DNA from: Bacillota bacterium
Lineage (GTDB): Bacteria; Bacillota; Desulfotomaculia; Desulfotomaculales; Desulforudaceae
DNA: 64,000 bases
Assembly: GCA_040757205.1 (NCBI GenBank)
Contig: JBFLXL010000005.1
Span: 60,178 to 124,177, forward strand
Reading direction: 5' to 3'
Made by a program: the position numbers and the translations under genes. The notes under the pieces were generated by a model. It saw only the letters and a list, made by a program, of their open reading frames with translations, was not told where the DNA came from and did no database searches. Each line of letters begins with the position of its first letter. Position 1 is the stretch's first letter. Shown here piece by piece: positions 15,541 to 24,650 of this stretch.

Positions 15541-18147
15541 GGGCCGCCGGCGCCTGTCCCCTTCCGCGCCCGTCCGCTCCCGCGCCAGTGCCCTTTGCCA
15601 CTCGTCGAGCTTGCCGAGCGCTTCGAGCGGCGTCATATTCAATACGTCCAGGCGGCGCAGTTCACTCACCACCGGGTGTTCCTTCTGCCGGGGGAACAGT
15701 TCGAGTTGCGTCGTCGCGCTCCGTTTCCAGCGCTCGACCGCCTGGCCGTTCTCCAGCCGCTCCAGGACTTCCCGGGCCCGGGCGATTACCGCGGGCGGCA
15801 ATCCGGCCAAGCGGGCCACCTGAATCCCGTAGCTGCGGTCAGCCTTCCCCGGGACCACCCGGTGCAGGAACACGATCTCGTCGCCATCCTCGGACACGGT
15901 CACGGTGTGGTTCATCACCCCCGAAAGCGCGTCCAGGGTGGTCAGTTCGTGGTAGTGTGTGGAAAACAGGGTCTTTGCTCCGACCCGCCGGTGCAGGTAT
16001 TCAATCAGCGCCCGGGCCAGGCTCATGCCGTCGTAGGTGCTTGTCCCGCGCCCCACCTCGTCCATAACGATCAGGCTCGCCGGGGTGGCCTGCTCCAGGA
16101 TCGTCCGGCACTCGTTCATTTCGACCATGAACGTGCTCTCCCCGCCCGCCAGGTTGTCGGCCGCCCCCACCCTGGTAAAAATCCGGTCCACCACCCCGAT
16201 CTCGGCCGCCTCCGCCGGCACAAAGCTGCCCACCTGGGCCATCAAGACGATCAGGGCGACCTGGCGCATGTAGGTGCTCTTTCCGGCCATGTTCGGTCCG
16301 GTCAGGATCATGATCCGGCAGTCTCCATCCAGCAGGGCGTCGTTCGGCACGAACCGGCCGGGTCCCAGCACCCGCTCCACCACCGGGTGCCGCCCGCTCT
16401 TGATCCGGATCCGGTCCGTACCGTCCACCACCGGCGCGGTGTAGTTCTCCCTCACGGCCGCCTCGGCCAGGGAGGCAAGGGCGTCGACACCGGCCACCGC
16501 CCGCGCCGACCGCTGAATCCGGGCCAGTTCGGAGTGCACCCGGTTCCGGAGTTCCCCGAACAGGTGGTACTCCAACTCCACCAGCCGTTCCCGGGCCCCC
16601 AGGACCAGGCTTTCGTATTCCTTCAATTCGGGGGTGATGTAGCGCTCCGCATTCACCAGGGTCTGCCGCCGCCGGTAGTCTTCCGGAACCAGGTGCTGGT
16701 TCGCCCTGGTCACCTCGATGTAGTAACCGAATACCCGGTTGTAGCCCACCTTCAGGGACCGGATTCCGGTCCTCTCCCGCTCCTCGGCCTCCAGTCCGGC
16801 CAACCACGCGCGCGCCTGGGTGCTCGCCGCCCGCAGGCGGTCCACCTCCGGGTCGTAGCCCGGACGGATAAGCCCGCCCTCCCGCAGGGACAAGGGCGGG
16901 TCGTCGGCCAGCGCCCCTTTCAAGAGGTCCACGATCTCACCGGGCGGATCGATATCGGTCGCCAGGCGCCCCAGGAGTCCCGGTTCGTTTGGCAGCAGTT
17001 CCCGCACCCGGAATATCGCCTCCAGCGAGGACAAAAGCGAGAGCAGATCCCGGGCGTGGGCCGTGCCGTAGGCCACCCGCCCGGCCAGGCGCTCGGTGTC
17101 GTACACGCCTTTCAACTGTTCCCGCAGTGTTTCGCGCTTAATCCGGTCGGCGGTGAGTCTCCCGACCGCGTCCAGCCGTTCCCGGATTTCCTCCACCGCC
17201 AGCAGCGGCTGCTCCAGCCATTCGCGCAACCGCCTGCCGCCCATGGCCGTGACCGTATGGTCCAGCACTCCCAGCAGCGTGTGCCGGCGGCCGCCGTCCC
17301 GGCCCATGGTGAGTTCCAGATTGCGCCTGGTGGCGCCGTCCAGGAGCATGTGCCGTTCCGGCAGGGGCGCGCGCACGTGACGGAGGTGGGTGAGTTCGCG
17401 TTTCTGGGTCTCATTCAGGTATAGCAGCAGTACACCGGCCGCTTGCCTGGCGGCCGGGTGCCGCGCCCAAGAGGCGGACGCAACGGCCTCCGGCCCGAAG
17501 TGGGATTTCAATGCCCCGGCGGCCTCATCGCGGTAGGAATCCGGCGCGGCCGTAATCACGGCGGGCCGGTGGTCTCCGAATCGTTTGGGGACCTCGGCCG
17601 TATCAGGAGGAAGGCCCGCCAACAGCACCTCCCGCGGCGCCAACCGGGCCACTTCCTCCACCAGCCGCGGCCAAGCTGCGTCCCCGGTGTACGTGGCCAC
17701 AATAAAGTCGCCGGTGCTCACATCGGCGGCCGCCAGTCCCCAGCCGTGGCCCGCATACCCCAGGGCCGCCAGATAGTTGTTGCCCCGTTCGTCCAGCAGT
17801 TGTTTTTCAATCACCGTACCCGGGGTGACCACGCGGGTCACCTCCCGGCGCACCACACCCCGGGCCGCCTGGGCCTCCTCGACCTGTTCGCAGATCGCCA
17901 CCCGGTACCCCCTGGCCACCAGTTTCCCCAGGTAGTTGTCCACCGCCTGCACGGGTATGCCGCACATGGGCACCCGCCCCAGTTCCCCGGCGTCCCTCCC
18001 GGTGAGGGCGACTTCCAACACGGGCGCGGCCTTCTCGGCGTCCTCGAAAAACATCTCGAAGAAATCACCCATTTGGAAAAACAGGATCGCATCCGGATAC
18101 CGGTCTTTGACCTCCCGGTACTGCCGCATCATGGGAGTGAGGGCCAC
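15520..18147 (-). CDS. mutS: DNA mismatch repair protein MutS
   Basis: The 875-residue protein opens with LTPMMRQYREVK and the mismatch-wedge motif GDFFEMFFEDA (Phe and Glu contact the mispair). Walker A is LTGPNMAGKSTYMRQVALI, followed by the signature GGESTFMVEM, Walker B VMDEVGRGTSTYDG and FSTHYHEL. The GTG at 18147 has GGAGGT at the right distance; a GTG at 18162 would overlap that site. The C-terminal tail ends inside a palindromic repeat, so the last few residues may have been altered by its insertion. Confidence 0.96.
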   Translation of the reverse strand: MALTPMMRQYREVKDRYPDAILFFQMGDFFEMFFEDAEKAAPVLEVALTGRDAGELGRVPMCGIPVQAVDNYLGKLVARGYRVAICEQVEEAQAARGVVRREVTRVVTPGTVIEKQLLDERGNNYLAALGYAGHGWGLAAADVSTGDFIVATYTGDAAWPRLVEEVARLAPREVLLAGLPPDTAEVPKRFGDHRPAVITAAPDSYRDEAAGALKSHFGPEAVASASWARHPAARQAAGVLLLYLNETQKRELTHLRHVRAPLPERHMLLDGATRRNLELTMGRDGGRRHTLLGVLDHTVTAMGGRRLREWLEQPLLAVEEIRERLDAVGRLTADRIKRETLREQLKGVYDTERLAGRVAYGTAHARDLLSLLSSLEAIFRVRELLPNEPGLLGRLATDIDPPGEIVDLLKGALADDPPLSLREGGLIRPGYDPEVDRLRAASTQARAWLAGLEAEERERTGIRSLKVGYNRVFGYYIEVTRANQHLVPEDYRRRQTLVNAERYITPELKEYESLVLGARERLVELEYHLFGELRNRVHSELARIQRSARAVAGVDALASLAEAAVRENYTAPVVDGTDRIRIKSGRHPVVERVLGPGRFVPNDALLDGDCRIMILTGPNMAGKSTYMRQVALIVLMAQVGSFVPAEAAEIGVVDRIFTRVGAADNLAGGESTFMVEMNECRTILEQATPASLIVMDEVGRGTSTYDGMSLARALIEYLHRRVGAKTLFSTHYHELTTLDALSGVMNHTVTVSEDGDEIVFLHRVVPGKADRSYGIQVARLAGLPPAVIARAREVLERLENGQAVERWKRSATTQLELFPRQKEHPVVSELRRLDVLNMTPLEALGKLDEWQRALARERTGAEGDRRRRPQGDSLP

Positions 18148-18322
18148 CAGCCATACCTCCACCGGGCCAAACTACTGGGGTCATTATAACATGACGGTTG
18201 GCGCCTAGTTTTTTGTCAACCCAAGCAGGACTTTTAATTGACCAAGACGAATGGACAAAACTGGCTAGTTAAATTGTTCCTTGTTCCCCATTATTCGACA
18301 CTACCCGAGGGGTTGGGATTCA

Positions 18323-18973
18323 TTGCAGAGCGCCGAGAGACTGGCCGGATACCTCGCCCGCGAGCTTTCCCTTGACGCCCGCCAGGCCGACCGCCTGCGG
18401 TTCGGCGCCGAAACCGTCTTTTCCACCGTGCTGGGCACGGCGGCTATCGCGGTCTTGGGGTACCTGCTGGGCAGCTTGGCGGAGTCCTTGACCGCCGCCG
18501 CGGCTTGCGCCGCGGTACGCAGTTTCGCCGGGGGCGCCCACTGCTCCACGCCCTGGCGTTGCGCCCTCACCTCGGGCGCGGCCTTCGCCGGTCTCGGTCA
18601 AGCGGCTGTTGTGCTCCCGCCGCACCTGAACGGGACCGAACCCCTGGCCGTCATCCTTTGCGGCGCAGCCAGCGCCCTTATGGTCTTCAGACTGGCGCCG
18701 GTGGACAACCCGGTGAAGCCGATCGCGGACCCCGATCGCCGCGGCCGGCTGAGGAAACGCGCCCTGCAGTCCGTGTTTCTCGTCACGGCCCTTTTGCTGA
18801 TCCTCGTTCAGTTGACCGCGGCCCCCGGGCTCTTCCTGGCCGGCGGATTCGGCCTCGTCTGGTCGGGCCTGATCCTGACCGGCCCGCTCCACCGCCTGAT
18901 GGCCCTGGCGGACAGAGTTATGGGCTTCTTTGGCCGCCTGCTAGGGCGGACTCCGGTATCCCCAGCCGGTTAA
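18323..18973 (+). CDS. agrB: AgrB-like peptide-processing membrane protease
   Basis: The 216-residue membrane protein matches the AgrB family, which cleaves and cyclises an AgrD pro-peptide. The catalytic His73 and Cys80 lie in RSFAGGAHCSTPWRC, with the seven-residue spacing known for AgrB. At least four hydrophobic stretches flank a polar segment (NPVKPIADPDRRGR) typical of the family. The TTG start at 18323 follows GAGGGG; an earlier TTG at 18281 lacks a site. The agrD-like gene begins 16 bases after the stop. Confidence 0.88.
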   Translation: MQSAERLAGYLARELSLDARQADRLRFGAETVFSTVLGTAAIAVLGYLLGSLAESLTAAAACAAVRSFAGGAHCSTPWRCALTSGAAFAGLGQAAVVLPPHLNGTEPLAVILCGAASALMVFRLAPVDNPVKPIADPDRRGRLRKRALQSVFLVTALLLILVQLTAAPGLFLAGGFGLVWSGLILTGPLHRLMALADRVMGFFGRLLGRTPVSPAG

Positions 18974-18989
18974 GATTAGGAGGTGATTA

Positions 18990-19115
18990 ATGATGGGCCG
19001 TCTTAAACTGCCGCTGCTGTTGGCGCTCACGACCTTGCTCTCGCTGTTCAGCCTGGTGGGTTCCGCTTCCGCCTGCGGCTGGCTGCATTACCAGCCGCGC
19101 CCGCCGTTGGAGTAA
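18990..19115 (+). CDS. agrD: AgrD-like cyclic lactone autoinducer precursor (41 aa)
   Basis: An ATG after AGGAGGTGATTA opens a 41-codon frame immediately downstream of agrB. The N-terminal half is a basic then hydrophobic helix (RLKLPLLLALTTLLSLFSLV). It is followed by a short linker and ACGWLHYQPRPPLE. The single Cys29, the aromatic residues after it and the proline-rich acidic C-terminus match clostridial AgrD peptides, in which Cys forms a thiolactone with a residue about four positions later. The mature peptide is probably a ring starting at Cys29; exact ends are inferred. Confidence 0.85.
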   Translation: MMGRLKLPLLLALTTLLSLFSLVGSASACGWLHYQPRPPLE

Positions 19116-19195
19116 GAGACATCGCCTTTGGAGCCCGGGGAGGCCTACCGCCTCCCCGGCACTCCCGGGCCACAATAACTCGAGGAGGCGGTTTC

Positions 19196-19663
19196 GTGCC
19201 GATTCACCCCACCGTGGCTATCCTGCAGGGGCTTCCGGAATCCGTGGTATTTGTAGGCCTGGTTTTTGGCCTGCTCGGCGCCGGGTTTCATCCGGGCCGG
19301 ACGGCCTTTTTGGGCGTGCTCCTGCTGTTTCTAAGTTTTACTGTGCGGGCCATGGGCGCCCCTTTCCCGGCCCACGCCCTGTTTAATATGATCGTGATGT
19401 CGGTGGTAATCAGCCTTTGGAGCGGGTTGGCGCTGCAGCGGGTGATCTTCGCCTGGGCGGCGGCGCTGACGTTGCTGATTGCGGCCGAGGTCTCTTCCAC
19501 ACTACTGATCCAGCACCTGGCCTGGATGACCGTGGATGAACTGGCGGCCCGCCCGATCCTCTGGGCACTCGCCGGCTGGCCTCAGATTATCGTGCTGGCA
19601 ATTGCGGCGGTCTGGGCGTACCGGCACGGCGGGCTCAAACCTTTCAAAGGAGCCGCCGGCTGA
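19196..19663 (+). CDS. Multi-TM membrane protein of the agr-like locus
   Basis: The 155-residue protein has about four to five hydrophobic segments, starting after a short N-terminus (VVFVGLVFGLLGAGF) and ending with a basic tail. A GTG start follows CGAGGAGGCGG. Its stop overlaps the histidine kinase ATG (TGATG), so the two are translated together. I do not recognise a named family. The position between agrD and a kinase whose own N-terminus is also multi-TM suggests a membrane accessory that shares in sensing or signal transfer. Confidence 0.6.
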   Translation: MPIHPTVAILQGLPESVVFVGLVFGLLGAGFHPGRTAFLGVLLLFLSFTVRAMGAPFPAHALFNMIVMSVVISLWSGLALQRVIFAWAAALTLLIAAEVSSTLLIQHLAWMTVDELAARPILWALAGWPQIIVLAIAAVWAYRHGGLKPFKGAAG

Positions 19664-21609
19664 TGGCGTCGCCCCGGGCCGGTGAACATAACGAGCCTCC
19701 GGCATCACTCCGTGAGCTTTTCTCCACCGCCGTCCTAACGTCCACCCTGGTCAAGGCCCTGGCCCTGGCGATGTTGTGCTCCCTGCTCTGGGATTTGCCG
19801 TGGACCAGCCCTCTGAGTTGGGCCGGCTTGGCCCTTCTGGTCCTGCTGTTCGGCGCCGCCGCCTACGGCCTGGAAGCAAAACTCCTGCGAGTCGCGCCCC
19901 GGTCGGTGCCGGCCGACCTGGCCTACGCGGTCTTCTCCCTGGCTCTGGTGTTCATCGTCCTGCTTTTGGCCCGGCAGTATTTCAGCCACCTGAACGCCCT
20001 GCTTTTCTTCCCGGTGGTGATTTCCGCCCTGCTCCTGGGCCGGCGGGGTCTGGTCACGGCCTTCGCCGGCGTTTTCTTGATTCTGCTGCTCGACCTCCTC
20101 TATCAGGTTCAAACCACCTCTTGGTACCTGGCCGACAACATTCTGACCGCTGCGGTGATGCTCTTCGTGGCCTGGCTGGTGGGCGAAGCCACCGAGTTGA
20201 ACCGGCGCACCACATGGTCGCTTTCCGAACACTCCCACCTGCTTCAGACCGTCCTCGACGCCCTGCCGGCCGGAATACTCACCCAGGATCACGAGGGACG
20301 GGTTATTTCCGCGAACCGTTATCTCCGGCGGCTGGTCGGCGCCGGTGCGACCCCTGGAGAAACCGGTACGGGCGGCGGGCCGGCGGACAACCGGCTGGAG
20401 GCGATCCGAGAGTTGGCCGCCGACCCCGAGTCCCCGGTGCAGACCGGCGAAATCGTCGGCCCCGACGGCGCAGCGGTGCCGGTTAAGGTCAGCCGCCACC
20501 CGGTGGCGCTCTATGACCGCCATGTACAGGTGATTCTGGTCCAGGACCTTTCGGACCGGGAGAAGCTCCGCGAACTGGATCTGATGCTCCGCCGCGTCCT
20601 TGAGGACTGGGAAGTGGGCGTGGTTTTTCTGGACGGTGACAACCGGGTGCGGGTCCACAACGAGGCAGCACGGAAATACCTGAGGCTTGGCCCGGACATT
20701 GACGGCAGCGATGGAAACGATATTCTCCAACGCGTGCAGGAATCCGTTACGGCCGCCGGTGGCCGCCCTGAGGGGACCCGTACACCGGAAGCGGCATTCG
20801 ACGGCCGGTACCTGCTGGTGAACCGGACCACGTGGCCCAAATCACCGGACGGACGGCCCTGGACCGTAATCACCGTTCACGACCTCACCGAACGGAGAAA
20901 GGCCGAACTCGAACTCCAGCGGGCCCGCAGCCTGTCGTCTCTTGGTCAGGTGGCGGCTGGAGTAGCCCACGAACTGCGCAACCCGCTCGCGTCGATCAAA
21001 GGCTTCGCCCAGCTGGCCGGCGAGCAGGAAGATGTGGGCAGAATCAAGCAACACTTGGACATTATTCGGCGTGAGGCCGGCCACATGCAAGAAATCCTGG
21101 ACCGGTTCCTGCTCATGTCCCGGCCGTCGCGGCCGGCCCGCCGGGTGGTGGACCTTCGGGAGACAGTCATAACGGTGTGGGAACTTCTTTACAGCGACAG
21201 CCTTCGTCGCCGGATCCGGCTGGAAAAAGAACTGCCGCCGGACGTGCTGATCGCCGAGGTCGACCCCCAGTTAATCCGCCAGGTGCTGCTGAACCTGGTG
21301 ACCAACGCTCTCGAGGCCACCCCGGCCGGGGGAACCGTCCGGCTGACGGCCGGGGCGTCAGCCGGGGAGGTCCATCTGACGGTGAGCGATACCGGAAGCG
21401 GTATCCCGCCGCAGCTCCTGGACGATATCTTCACGCCCTTCTTCACCACCAAGGACGACGGCACCGGCTTGGGGCTTTCTATCTGCAACGAGATGGTAAA
21501 GAACCACGGCGGCACCCTGAAAGTGGAGTCCTCGGAGGCCGGTTCCTCTTTCCGCGTAATCCTGCCCCTCATCCGACCCGAGCAAGCCGGATCAGCAGTC
21601 CTAAGCTAA
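19663..21609 (+). CDS. Membrane-bound PAS-domain histidine kinase
   Basis: The 648-residue protein has a hydrophobic N-terminus with about five to six TM segments (residues 30-185). A PAS domain (LDALPAGILTQDHEGRV, about 205-300) and a second PAS-like region (VLEDWEVGVVFLDGDN, about 308-405) follow. The H-box is AAGVAHELRNPLASIKGF near 432, and the ATPase has NLVTNALEA (N box) and DTGSGIPP/GTGLGLSI (G boxes). It resembles KinB/AtoS-type sensors rather than the AgrC HPK10 class. It is coupled to the agrBD locus, but no response regulator gene is adjacent. Confidence 0.85.
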   Translation: MASPRAGEHNEPPASLRELFSTAVLTSTLVKALALAMLCSLLWDLPWTSPLSWAGLALLVLLFGAAAYGLEAKLLRVAPRSVPADLAYAVFSLALVFIVLLLARQYFSHLNALLFFPVVISALLLGRRGLVTAFAGVFLILLLDLLYQVQTTSWYLADNILTAAVMLFVAWLVGEATELNRRTTWSLSEHSHLLQTVLDALPAGILTQDHEGRVISANRYLRRLVGAGATPGETGTGGGPADNRLEAIRELAADPESPVQTGEIVGPDGAAVPVKVSRHPVALYDRHVQVILVQDLSDREKLRELDLMLRRVLEDWEVGVVFLDGDNRVRVHNEAARKYLRLGPDIDGSDGNDILQRVQESVTAAGGRPEGTRTPEAAFDGRYLLVNRTTWPKSPDGRPWTVITVHDLTERRKAELELQRARSLSSLGQVAAGVAHELRNPLASIKGFAQLAGEQEDVGRIKQHLDIIRREAGHMQEILDRFLLMSRPSRPARRVVDLRETVITVWELLYSDSLRRRIRLEKELPPDVLIAEVDPQLIRQVLLNLVTNALEATPAGGTVRLTAGASAGEVHLTVSDTGSGIPPQLLDDIFTPFFTTKDDGTGLGLSICNEMVKNHGGTLKVESSEAGSSFRVILPLIRPEQAGSAVLS

Positions 21610-21768
21610 AAAAGGGGACAGTCCCCCTTTTTCCCTTTTGACTTTCAAATTGGCCCTAGGTGCGGAAGGGGACGTGGGTGCGACAGCACGGCAGAGAACC
21701 GTCCCTTGTCGCAGGAAAAAGGAGGACAGTCCCCCTTTTTGACCGGCAGAGAACCGTCCCTTGTCGCA
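21608..21768. repeat. Composite repeat region after the kinase gene
   Basis: Two copies of a palindrome with core GGGACAGTCCC or GAGGACAGTCCCCC and flanking A and T tracts lie at 21608-21632 and 21716-21740. Two exact 24-base direct repeats beginning GGCAGAGAACCGTCCCTTG lie at 21690-21713 and 21745-21768. The first palindrome could also terminate the kinase transcript (A-tract, stem, T-tract). The same cores occur around 15440 and 60546. Confidence 0.8.
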
Positions 21769-21881
21769 AAAGTAAAGGGGTCGGGAATATCTCTCCCGAC
21801 CGCCTCTTGAATCAAAACGATTTCTGGTTTTGCAACACTCTACTAGGATGTCGGCCCACACCCGGTGGGCCCGCATGTCGC

Positions 21882-22229
21882 TCACCCGCTCGGGGTGCAG
21901 GTGTTTCCGGTGATGGCCTGCTGCAAAATCCGGTTGACGTCATTGATCATCTGGTGAAATTGGCGCTGTGCCTCCATAAATTCCTTGATCTTCGGGTTTT
22001 CGGTCATCCGCTGATGTAGGTTCACCAGCTCGTCCTGTTCTTCGCCCGTGAGCTTCCGGCCCGTCGAGCGCGCCTCAGCCATCACGCGCTGCTTCACCTG
22101 GAACTCCTGGATCATGCCGGCGGCCGCCTGATCGGCGTGCACACTCGCTTCCGTTTCCCGCATCTTGTGCAGTTCCGTGGACTGGGAAATCTCGTGGCCG
22201 AGTTCCATCGCTTTTAGGATTACCGACAC
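21882..22229 (-). CDS. YlbF/YmcA family protein
   Basis: The protein of about 115 residues is largely alpha-helical and charged, with the YlbF-family pattern LKAMELGHEISQSTELHKMRE and FMEAQRQFHQMINDVNRIL. In Bacillus, YlbF, YmcA and YaaT form an iron-sulfur complex that steers RNase Y and affects competence, sporulation and biofilm formation. The GTG at 22229 follows GGAGGT at 7 bases; a GTG three codons earlier overlaps that site. The C-terminus ends in TCTPSG with a single cysteine. A consensus-like promoter lies upstream. Confidence 0.78.
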   Translation of the reverse strand: MSVILKAMELGHEISQSTELHKMRETEASVHADQAAAGMIQEFQVKQRVMAEARSTGRKLTGEEQDELVNLHQRMTENPKIKEFMEAQRQFHQMINDVNRILQQAITGNTCTPSG

Positions 22230-22329
22230 TACTGTCACCTCCTCAAAACCTCTGCGGCTTGCAAGACAAAACGACGAGACCTTGCACTACGCAGGAGGCC
22301 TCGGTGATTTCCTTGCTGATTATTGACCT

Positions 22330-22359
22330 ATTATAACGGAAGCCGGGAAAAAAATGCAA
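22330..22359 (-). promoter_or_regulatory. Promoter upstream of the YlbF-family gene
   Basis: On the minus strand TTGCAT (22359-22354) is followed by 18 bases and TATAAT (22335-22330). It lies just after the nfnB stop and about 100 bases before the YlbF start. Confidence 0.6.
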
Positions 22360-22371
22360 CCCCCCCGACCC

Positions 22372-23817
22372 CTATCCCGACCAGGGGTCGGTCTCGCCCC
22401 GGAGGTAGGCGTCGATGGTCCGCGCCGCGGTCCGCCCGGCGCCCATGGCCAGGATGACCGTGGCCGCCCCCGTCACCACGTCCCCGCCGGCGAACACCCC
22501 GCGGCGGGTGGTCGCCCCGGTCGCCGGGTCGGCAACGATCGTCCCCTTCCGGCTGGTGTCCAGCCCCGCGGTGGTCGCCTGGATCAACGGGTTGGGCCGC
22601 TGCCCGATGGCGATGACCACCGTGTCCACGTCCAGCATAAACTCGGACCCCGCCACCGTTTCCGGCCGGCGGCGCCCGGAGGCGTCCGGTTCGCCCAGCT
22701 CGCAGCACAAACACTCCAGCCGGCTCAGCCATCCGGTCTCACCGGCCTCGTACCGTACCGGCACGCTCAGGAACTGGAACCGCACCCCTTCCTCCGCCGC
22801 GTGGTGCCGCTCTTCCAGACGGGCCGGCATTTGGGCCTCGGTGCGCCGGTAAACAATCCGCACGTCTTCGGCACCCAGGCGCAGCGCCGTGCGCGCCGCG
22901 TCCATGGCCACATTGCCGCCGCCCAGCACCACCACCCGCCGCCCGATCAATACCGGGGTGTCGTATTCGGGGAACTGGTAGGCGTGCATCAGGTTCACCC
23001 TGGTCAAGAAGCCGCTCGCCGACTTGATGCCGGGCATGTTTTCGCCCGGCAGGTCCGGGAACAGCGGGGAACCGGCACCCGTGCCGATGTACACGGCCTC
23101 GAACCCCTCGTCGAAAAGCTCGTCGATGGTGACTGTCCGGCCCACCACCACGTTGCACTCGATCCGCACGCCCATGCGCCGCAAGACGTCGATTTCGGCC
23201 TGCACCACCCGCTTCGGCAGGCGGAACTCCGGAATCCCGTAGGTCAACACGCCCCCGGGTTTATGCAGGGATTCAAAAATGGTCGCCGTGTGGCCCCGCC
23301 GGGCCAGGTCGGCCGCGCAAGTCAGCCCGCCCGGGCCCGAACCGACCACCGCCACCCGTTTCCCTGTTGGGGGCGCCACCAGGGGCGCTTCCCTGTCCCG
23401 CGCCAATTCGAAATCCCCCACGAACCTCTCCAGGCGGCCGATGGCCACCGGGTCATGTTTCTTGCCCATGGTGCAGAACTTCTCGCACTGGTTCTCCTGG
23501 GGACAGACCCGGCCGCAGACGGCCGGCAACAGGTTTTGCTCCTGGACTCTGGCGGCCGCCTCTTCGAACCGGCCGTCCCGGATCAGCCCGATGAAGGCCG
23601 GGATGTCCACATCGACCGGGCAGCCCTGCCGGCACCCCGCCTCTTTGCACTGGATGCAGCGCCGGGCCTCGGCCATCGCCTCTTCGGGGGTGTACCCCAG
23701 CGCGACCTCCGCAAAATCCCGTATTCTCTCCTGCGGATCACGGCAGGCCATCGGCACCCGCCGCGGGATGATCTTCTTCTTCTTACCGGCCCGCCCGTCG
23801 TCTCCCCCGCCTAGCAT
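22372..23817 (-). CDS. nfnB: NADH-dependent ferredoxin:NADP+ oxidoreductase large subunit (GltD-like)
   Basis: The 481-residue flavo-iron-sulfur protein is homologous to the small subunit of glutamate synthase. Cysteine clusters near the N-terminus (CIQCKEAGCRQGCP; CGRVCPQENQCEKFC) precede an FAD motif (VAVVGSGPGGLTCAADLARRG) and a nucleotide-binding motif (VVVLGGGNVAMDAARTA). The C-terminal FAD motif is GVFAGGDVVTG. The adjacent FNR-like gene completes an NfnAB pair, which bifurcates electrons from NADPH to ferredoxin and NAD+, or runs in reverse. The ATG at 23817 overlaps the nfnA stop by 7 bases. Confidence 0.9.
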   Translation of the reverse strand: MLGGGDDGRAGKKKKIIPRRVPMACRDPQERIRDFAEVALGYTPEEAMAEARRCIQCKEAGCRQGCPVDVDIPAFIGLIRDGRFEEAAARVQEQNLLPAVCGRVCPQENQCEKFCTMGKKHDPVAIGRLERFVGDFELARDREAPLVAPPTGKRVAVVGSGPGGLTCAADLARRGHTATIFESLHKPGGVLTYGIPEFRLPKRVVQAEIDVLRRMGVRIECNVVVGRTVTIDELFDEGFEAVYIGTGAGSPLFPDLPGENMPGIKSASGFLTRVNLMHAYQFPEYDTPVLIGRRVVVLGGGNVAMDAARTALRLGAEDVRIVYRRTEAQMPARLEERHHAAEEGVRFQFLSVPVRYEAGETGWLSRLECLCCELGEPDASGRRRPETVAGSEFMLDVDTVVIAIGQRPNPLIQATTAGLDTSRKGTIVADPATGATTRRGVFAGGDVVTGAATVILAMGAGRTAARTIDAYLRGETDPWSG

Positions 23818-24650
23818 CGTCCGCCACACTCCGCCTCGTACCTGGCCAGCGCCTCCTGCTCCTGAGCGCGGTAGCGCTGCAACCGCTGGGCCAGTTCTGC
23901 AAAATCGACTTGGTGCCCGTCGAACTCCGGCCCCTCGACGCACACAAACCGGGTCTCCCCGCCCACCGTAACGCGGCAGGCGCCGCACATCCCGATGCCG
24001 TCGACCATAATCGGGTTTAAGCTGACGATGGTCTTCAGGCCGAACTCCCTGGTCACGCCGCACACCGCCCGCATCATGGGGAGCGGCCCCACGGCCACCA
24101 CCCGGTCGGGCGGGTATTCACGCCCGGCCACCTCCCGGAGTACGTCGGTGACAAAGCCCTTGCGCACGTAGGAACCGTCGTCGGTGGTGATCAGGAGTTC
24201 GTCCGCCGCCTCCCGCAGCCGGTCTTCCCAAAACAGAAGTTCCCTGGTCCGCGCCCCCACCACCGCGACCACCTCGTTCCCGGCCTGCTTCAGCGCCCGG
24301 CAGATCGGGTAGATGCAGGCCACGCCCACGCCGCCGCCGACGCAGGCCACGCGGCCGAACTTTTCAATCTCGGTCGGGTTCCCCAGCGGCCCGACGAAAT
24401 CCAGGATGCCCGCACCTTCCTCCAGGCTTCCCAGCATCCGGGTGGTCTTGCCGACCTCCATAAAAACGACCGTAACAGACCCCCGCTCCGGGTCGCAGTC
24501 CGCTACGGTAAGTGGAATCCTCTCCCCCTTCTCGTACACGCGCAGCATCACAAACTGTCCGGCCCGGGCCTTTCTCGCCACCCGCGGCGCCTCGATTTCG
24601 AGGAGCTTCACGGACGCAGAAAAGACCTCTTTTCTCAAGATCCTGTACAA
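23811..24650 (-). CDS. nfnA: NADH-dependent ferredoxin:NADP+ oxidoreductase small subunit
   Basis: The protein of about 279 residues is a ferredoxin-NADP reductase-like flavoprotein with a 2Fe-2S site. FAD contacts lie in RIPLTVADCDPERG, the nucleotide-binding region is CVGGGVGVACIYPI, and the cluster cysteines are in GIGMCGACRVTVGGETRFVCVEGPEFDG. The frame stays open upstream, but family sequence begins at LYRILRKEVF, so a TTG at 24650 is the likely start; the ribosome site there is weak (GGGAG, close). It heads the nfnAB operon from a promoter near 24870. Confidence 0.87.
   Translation of the reverse strand: MYRILRKEVFSASVKLLEIEAPRVARKARAGQFVMLRVYEKGERIPLTVADCDPERGSVTVVFMEVGKTTRMLGSLEEGAGILDFVGPLGNPTEIEKFGRVACVGGGVGVACIYPICRALKQAGNEVVAVVGARTRELLFWEDRLREAADELLITTDDGSYVRKGFVTDVLREVAGREYPPDRVVAVGPLPMMRAVCGVTREFGLKTIVSLNPIMVDGIGMCGACRVTVGGETRFVCVEGPEFDGHQVDFAELAQRLQRYRAQEQEALARYEAECGGRC

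Noticed and set aside
18183..18219. Consensus promoter for mutS (TTGACA and TATAAT)
   Set aside because: Both boxes are present on the minus strand, but the spacer is 25 bases, too long for a standard sigma-70 promoter.
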